Assembly (NCBI GenBank): GCA_002425415.1
Contig: DIMG01000031.1
Location: 16,670 to 80,669 of the forward strand
Length of the DNA stretch: 64,000 nt
Origin: Micavibrio sp. UBA5572
GTDB lineage: Bacteria; Pseudomonadota; Alphaproteobacteria; Micavibrionales; Micavibrionaceae
Direction: 5' to 3'
A program made the position numbers and the translations under genes. How positions within the stretch are numbered: position 1 is the stretch's first letter; every line of letters starts with the position of its first letter. The notes under the pieces were generated by a model. The model was not told the origin of the DNA, did no database searches, and worked only from the letters and a program-made list of their open reading frames with translations. This document shows positions 60,202 to 64,000 of this stretch, in pieces.

Positions 60202-60233
60202 AAGAGGCTCTGTGCTAACGTGCAGAGCCTCTT
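60202..60233 (+). terminator. Terminator of the alanine-rich protein gene
   Basis: AAGAGGCTCTG (60202-60212) pairs over 11 bp with CAGAGCCTCTT (60223-60233) around a 10-nt loop; TTGTTTATTTTATT follows. It lies 28 bp after the stop codon and 30 bp before coaBC. Confidence 0.88.
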
Positions 60234-60263
60234 GTTTATTTTATTACTGGATAGGACAACGCT

Positions 60264-61532
60264 ATGCCTTCACTGGTTGGGAAATCTGTTCTTTTGATTA
60301 TCTCTGGCGGAATTGCCGCGTATAAATCTTTGGAGCTGATCCGCTTACTCAGAAAAAACGGAGCAAGCGTCCGCTGTGTCCTAACCAAGGGTGGTAGCGA
60401 ATTTGTAACTCCATTAAGCGTTGCAGCTCTTTCTGAGCATCCCGTTTATACTGATCTTTTTTCTTTAAAGGATGAATCCGAAATGGGACATATCCGCTTG
60501 TCCCGCGAAGCTGATTTAATTGTGGTTGCACCTGCCAGTGCCAATCTTTTATCCAAGATGGCTAATGGAATTGCAGATGATTTGGCATCAACAACTCTTC
60601 TTGCGTCCAACAAACCAATTATGGTTGCACCTGCGATGAATCCTGAAATGTGGGCAAAGCCTGCAACGCAACGGAATATTGATACCTTACGCAAAGACGG
60701 CGTTTATATTGTTGATCCGGCGCATGGGGAAATGGCTTGCGGAGAAACAGGTCGAGGCCGCATGATTGAAGCTACAGAGATTCTTCAGTCTATCGAAAAT
60801 TTTCTTGAAGCATCTTCTCCTCTTTCAGGTTTTTCTGCGCTTGTGACATCAGGTCCGACTTATGAGCCGATTGATCCGGTGCGTTTTATCGGCAATCGAT
60901 CATCCGGTAAACAAGGCCATGCGATTGCTACCGCCCTTGCACGTGCAGGAGCAACCGTAACATTAGTCACAGGGCCTGTCTCCTTACCCGATCCGGTTGG
61001 CGTTCAAACTATTCATGTCGAAACCGCTCATGAGATGCGTGATGCGTGTCTAAACGCCCTTCCCTCAGATCTGGCAGTTTGTGCAGCGGCCGTTGCCGAT
61101 TGGCGCGTTAAAGCTCCGCCAGAGCATAAAATGAAAAAACAGGCGGGGTCTGCACCGCCTGCGCTAAATTTTACTGAAAATCCGGATATTCTGGCGATGA
61201 TTTCATCCCATCAAAACCGCCCGAAACTGGTCATCGGCTTTGCGGCCGAAACTGAAAACGCCCGCACAGCTGCGCAAGAAAAGTTAATCCGTAAGGGGTG
61301 CGACTGGATCATAGCAAATCAGGTCGGGATAACCGAATTTCCGGTCTTTGGCTCTGACCATAATCAGGTTACACTGGTGACACGCTCGATTTGTGATGAC
61401 TGGCCTCCTCTTTCAAAACAAGAGGTTGCGACGCGTCTGGTCGATGCCATTATCAACCATATCAAGAATACGGGATCAGACCAGAATGACAACGCAGCAA
61501 CAGGCCATCCAAATTTCTCAACCGCAGTCTAA
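60264..61532 (+). CDS. coaBC: Bifunctional phosphopantothenoylcysteine decarboxylase / phosphopantothenate-cysteine ligase
   Basis: Two consecutive coenzyme A steps. N-terminal flavin CoaC domain: SGGIAAYKSLELIRLL, APAMNPEMW and the MACGETGRGRMIE lid with the catalytic Cys. C-terminal CoaB domain from about residue 190: TSGPTYEPIDPVRFIGNRSS, then CAAAVADWR and VIGFAAET. 422 aa. Overlaps dut by 47 bp, the usual coaBC-dut order. Confidence 0.96.
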   Translation: MPSLVGKSVLLIISGGIAAYKSLELIRLLRKNGASVRCVLTKGGSEFVTPLSVAALSEHPVYTDLFSLKDESEMGHIRLSREADLIVVAPASANLLSKMANGIADDLASTTLLASNKPIMVAPAMNPEMWAKPATQRNIDTLRKDGVYIVDPAHGEMACGETGRGRMIEATEILQSIENFLEASSPLSGFSALVTSGPTYEPIDPVRFIGNRSSGKQGHAIATALARAGATVTLVTGPVSLPDPVGVQTIHVETAHEMRDACLNALPSDLAVCAAAVADWRVKAPPEHKMKKQAGSAPPALNFTENPDILAMISSHQNRPKLVIGFAAETENARTAAQEKLIRKGCDWIIANQVGITEFPVFGSDHNQVTLVTRSICDDWPPLSKQEVATRLVDAIINHIKNTGSDQNDNAATGHPNFSTAV

Positions 61533-61992
61533 CGACAATCAGGTTTCTATCGATATTAAAATTCTCGATCATGCCCAAGACCTCCTTCTTCCGGCTTATG
61601 CCACACCGCAAGCGGCAGGGATGGATTTGGTTGCGGCCATTGATATTGATACGCCGATGGTTTTGGAAGCCGGTGCATATGCCATGATTCCAACCGGCAT
61701 TTCGATTGCTCTGCCTTTAGGGTATGAATGTCAGGTGCGCCCGCGTTCCGGTTTGGCTGCCAAAAACGGAGTGACTGTTTTGAATTCCCCGGGCACAATT
61801 GATGCCGATTATCGCGGCGAGATCAAAGCCATTTTGATTAACCACAGCAAAACTCCATTCACGATTGAACGCGGGATGAGGATTGCGCAAATGGTTATTG
61901 CCCGTTACGAACAAGCCGTGTGGAATATCTGTGATGATCTGAATGAAACATCTCGCGGTGCAGGCGGGTTTGGTTCAACAGGGACGAAGTAG
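61486..61992 (+). CDS. dut: dUTP diphosphatase
   Basis: Trimeric dUTPase keeping uracil out of DNA and giving dUMP for thymidylate synthesis. Five motifs are seen: AAGMDLVAA, VRPRSGLAAKNG, NSPGTIDADYRGE, RIAQMVI and the C-terminal P-loop-like GAGGFGSTG. 168 aa from the ATG at 61486. Starts inside the end of coaBC in another frame. Confidence 0.96.
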   Translation: MTTQQQAIQISQPQSNDNQVSIDIKILDHAQDLLLPAYATPQAAGMDLVAAIDIDTPMVLEAGAYAMIPTGISIALPLGYECQVRPRSGLAAKNGVTVLNSPGTIDADYRGEIKAILINHSKTPFTIERGMRIAQMVIARYEQAVWNICDDLNETSRGAGGFGSTGTK

Positions 61993-62004
61993 GCATATTT
62001 CGTT

Positions 62005-62024
62005 ATCCCCGCGCAGGCGGGGAT
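62005..62024. repeat. GC-rich palindromic intergenic element
   Basis: ATCCCCGC (62005-62012) and GCGGGGAT (62017-62024) form an 8-bp stem with a GCAG loop, followed by CTGGACT. It resembles the short 'CCCCGC-loop-GCGGGG' palindromes dispersed in intergenic DNA of many proteobacteria. It lies 13 bp after the dut stop, between convergent genes. Only one copy is seen in this window, so it may simply act as a terminator, with A/T-rich tail on the plus strand. Confidence 0.5.
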
Positions 62025-62041
62025 CTGGACTAAAAAAATGA

Positions 62042-62797
62042 CTATATTTTAGGAACTTGAGCTGACGTAAAATCGGATTGGTGGTTTTTCTTAGATAGCG
62101 CATAACATCCATCCGCAAGCATAAATGACGCTCCAGCCAAACATTTCATAGGATCACTTTGCACTATGCCATCCATAAACAAGTTCAAAGAAGCTCCAAT
62201 GAATTGCAAGCTGACCATTTGCATCGGGTTTCTTTCGAAGTGGTCATTGATTGCCACCCTGAAGGTTTTCTTTTCAGGTTCATTTTCAACTTTCTTTGGT
62301 TTTTCTCCATCCGATTTTAATCCCCACATCATTGCAAGAAGACATTGGACACCAGATATAGTTTCATTGTTTAGCAATGTATGACTTGTTGTTGCTCCGG
62401 CTACGATATATCCGGCGGAAGCCACTATTCCCAATATGAAATGTGGCTCTAGTGGAAAATTCTGGTAATCATTCAACCGTTCCCGAACTTTCTTTATTCT
62501 TGTCAGAAGATTTTCTTTTTTCTGACCTTCTTTACTCACACTCTCGGTATTTATTTCGGCATCTTGAGTTTGTGCGTTTTGACCAGAGTCAGAAGCTCCG
62601 CCGCGCGCGTAACGCAACATAATTATTTCTCCAACAAAGGATGACCATGCAGATGAAGACCTTGCACTGTTTACTGTTGTATAGCTGGATGCTCCAGCAA
62701 ACGCAGATGCCAAAAGGCTAAACCCTGAAGCAAATTTCAGGGAATTTTTTCTAAACCACCTATAGAGGGAATTTTCGTTAAATATCTCTTTTATCAT
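62042..62797 (-). CDS. Orphan membrane protein of unknown function
   Basis: 251-aa protein with hydrophobic segments near residues 21-38, 120-140 and perhaps 195-235 separated by a charged region rich in Lys, Glu and Gln (about 66-108). No conserved family is recognised. Ser/Ala-rich stretch SSYTTVNSARSSSAWSSF follows the first segment. Codon usage looks more A/T-rich than in dut and mutS around it. Its start codon lies in a 17-bp tandem duplication. Confidence 0.6.
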   Translation of the reverse strand: MIKEIFNENSLYRWFRKNSLKFASGFSLLASAFAGASSYTTVNSARSSSAWSSFVGEIIMLRYARGGASDSGQNAQTQDAEINTESVSKEGQKKENLLTRIKKVRERLNDYQNFPLEPHFILGIVASAGYIVAGATTSHTLLNNETISGVQCLLAMMWGLKSDGEKPKKVENEPEKKTFRVAINDHFERNPMQMVSLQFIGASLNLFMDGIVQSDPMKCLAGASFMLADGCYALSKKNHQSDFTSAQVPKI

Positions 62798-62823
62798 CTA
62801 TGCTTCTTTATCATCTATGCTTC
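62790..62823. repeat. 17-bp perfect tandem duplication at a start codon
   Basis: The unit TTTATCATCTATGCTTC occurs twice, at 62790-62806 and 62807-62823. The first unit contains the start codon (minus strand) of the orphan membrane protein gene. The second creates an upstream ATG whose six-codon frame (MIKKHR) ends in a TGA overlapping the true ATG. Confidence 0.9.
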
Positions 62824-62918
62824 CATTTAGCGGGGACATTACCACACCCATGTTTATTATGTCAAATATTTGTTTGCTTTTTTATTGATTTAACGACAGA
62901 GTAACCGTAGAAAAAACC

Positions 62919-64000
62919 ATGTCCCAAACAGTATTGAAACCAGCCTCCCCTCCTCAAAGTCCCGACGATTTTATCGCCTTGGGGCATACGCCGATGATGG
63001 CGCAGTATATGGCCGTTAAGACTACCCATCCTGATTGTTTGTTGTTTTACCGCATGGGGGATTTTTATGAGCTGTTTTTTGATGATGCCGTGAAAGCCTC
63101 TGCCGTTCTGGATATTACCCTGACCAAACGCGGAAAAACGCAAGGGGATGAAATTTCCATGTGCGGTGTCCCGTTTCATTCGTGTGAGCCTTATCTGGCA
63201 CGTCTTATTCGTGCGGGGCATAAAGTTGCTATTTGCGAACAAACCGAAACACCCGAACAAGCCAAAAGGCGTGGTGGATCAAAAGCCTTGGTCAATCGTG
63301 AAGTGGTTCGCATTATTACACCTGGAACTTTAATCGAAGACACACTTCTTAATGCCCGTTCGAATAACTATTTGGCGGCGATGATTGATTTGGGCGGGCA
63401 ATGTGGAATTGCCATTGCCGATGTCTCGACCGGTGAGTTCTTGGTTCAAACCGTTTCGCGAGATCAATGCCTATCCACACTTATTCGCCTTGATGCCAGT
63501 GAAGTTCTGGTTTCTGATTCTGTTGATGAGACTTTATTTTCTGCCGTTCGCGGCATCACCCACCAGCCAACACAAAATTTCGATAGTGAAAAAGGCCGCG
63601 CTCGTCTTGAAAGTTTATTTGGCGAAATAGTTTTGCCTTCGCTCGGTGCATTCAGCCGTGCCGAGATTGCCGCAAGTGGAGCGTTGATTTCCTATATCGA
63701 TGCCACACAAAAAGGCCAGCTGCCCCATCTTTTAAGCCCGCGTCAAATTTCGTCTTCTTCTGTCATGGACATTGACCCGTCCACGCTACGGTCTTTGGAA
63801 TTGATCCGCACCCAATCAGGTGAAAAATCGGGATCATTGCTTGATACCATTGATATGACTTTGACGGGGGCTGGTGCGCGGATGTTACAATCCCGTTTGA
63901 CTGCACCGTTGCGTGATGTCGGTGAAATTTCCCATCGCCATAATGACATTGAAACTTTGATCGGACAGTTTTCCCTGACTATAGTAACTTGCGATAAGAA
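62919..64000 (+). CDS. mutS: DNA mismatch repair protein MutS (3' truncated)
   Basis: Mismatch-recognition ATPase. The first 360 codons are open to the window end. Mismatch-binding motif FYRMGDFYELFFDDA with the Phe-x-Glu near residue 48, then the connector ISMCGVPFHS, RVVTPGT-type VRIITPGTLIED and core GSLLDTIDMTLTGAGARML. The ATPase domain lies outside. Start chosen at the ATG at 62919; the N-terminal SQTVLKPASPPQ is a short extension. No obvious Shine-Dalgarno. Confidence 0.95.
   Translation, partial: MSQTVLKPASPPQSPDDFIALGHTPMMAQYMAVKTTHPDCLLFYRMGDFYELFFDDAVKASAVLDITLTKRGKTQGDEISMCGVPFHSCEPYLARLIRAGHKVAICEQTETPEQAKRRGGSKALVNREVVRIITPGTLIEDTLLNARSNNYLAAMIDLGGQCGIAIADVSTGEFLVQTVSRDQCLSTLIRLDASEVLVSDSVDETLFSAVRGITHQPTQNFDSEKGRARLESLFGEIVLPSLGAFSRAEIAASGALISYIDATQKGQLPHLLSPRQISSSSVMDIDPSTLRSLELIRTQSGEKSGSLLDTIDMTLTGAGARMLQSRLTAPLRDVGEISHRHNDIETLIGQFSLTIVTCDK

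Noticed and set aside
1..64000. CRISPR arrays, insertion sequences, prophage or integrative element boundaries
   Set aside because: No regularly spaced repeats, transposase, integrase or phage structural genes were seen; the four tRNAs have no adjacent integrase or duplicated 3' end.

Overview
The window looks like an alphaproteobacterial chromosome of moderate-to-low GC content, densely packed with housekeeping genes. Neighbourhoods that are characteristic of Alphaproteobacteria support this: phoH-ybeY-corC-lnt; tig-clpP-lon-hup; bamE / ubiquinol-cytochrome c chaperone / DUF177 / rpmF-plsX-fabH-ihfA-merR; glyA-nrdR-(rib genes)-nusB; trpEGDC-lexA-comEC-gltX; and TauE-type exporter / TIGR02186 protein / usp / nfu. 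The exact order or family cannot be fixed from sequence alone. Flagellar genes (motA, motB, fliL), a proton-pumping pyrophosphatase and a complete trpEGDC set argue for a motile organism with substantial biosynthetic capacity. I see no prophage, insertion sequence, CRISPR array or obvious defence island.

Layout. 1-3454 (+): phoH (5' truncated by the window), ybeY, corC, lnt. 3466-10773 (-): tRNA-Val, hup, lon, clpP, tig, tRNA-Leu, nnr and tRNA-His, with good terminators between units; clpX is absent from its usual place. 10959-15211: glnA (+), rplM-rpsI (-), a YdjM-family membrane protein and a small lipoprotein (+). 15267-20046 (-): tRNA-Pro, merR, ihfA, fabH, plsX, rpmF, DUF177 and CBP3-like chaperone. 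bamE follows on (+), then on (-) an iron-sulfur RNA methyltransferase, hppA and fliL.

24887-33556 (-): a long run, in transcription order marR-type regulator, DUF6898-like protein, rpiA, glyA, nrdR, pabB, pabA, pabC, ribE, ribBA, ribH, nusB. The three p-aminobenzoate genes sit where ribD is normally found, and the GTP cyclohydrolase II half of RibBA lacks its catalytic motifs. 33759-39431 (+): hemB-trpE-trpG-trpD-trpC-lexA, tightly packed, with a LexA-box-like site before lexA. 39451-42762 (-): comEC and a predicted secreted glycosidase; then gltX, motA, motB (+).

46318-49981 (-): tsaB-recO-parC. 50048-51118 (+): a catalytically degenerate NodB-fold protein. 51121-53856 (-): exporter / TIGR02186 / usp / nfu, with an unknown secreted protein at 53929-54588. 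54736-55119 (+): a small protein with a broken Nudix box. 55078-57644 (-): murJ-trpS; ubiE (+); an M48 metalloprotease (-); an alanine-rich anchored protein, coaBC and dut (+); an orphan membrane protein (-); and the 5' part of mutS (+), cut by the window end.

The most notable points are deviations from conserved blocks (missing clpX, ribD and moaC/moeA; inserted pab genes and glycosidase), lineage markers (tRNA-His with encoded G-1:C73, zinc-type HemB, K+-independent pyrophosphatase) and catalytically dead paralogues (NodB-fold and Nudix-fold). No clear multi-gene novel system was found. Promoter, operator and terminator calls are pattern matches by eye.
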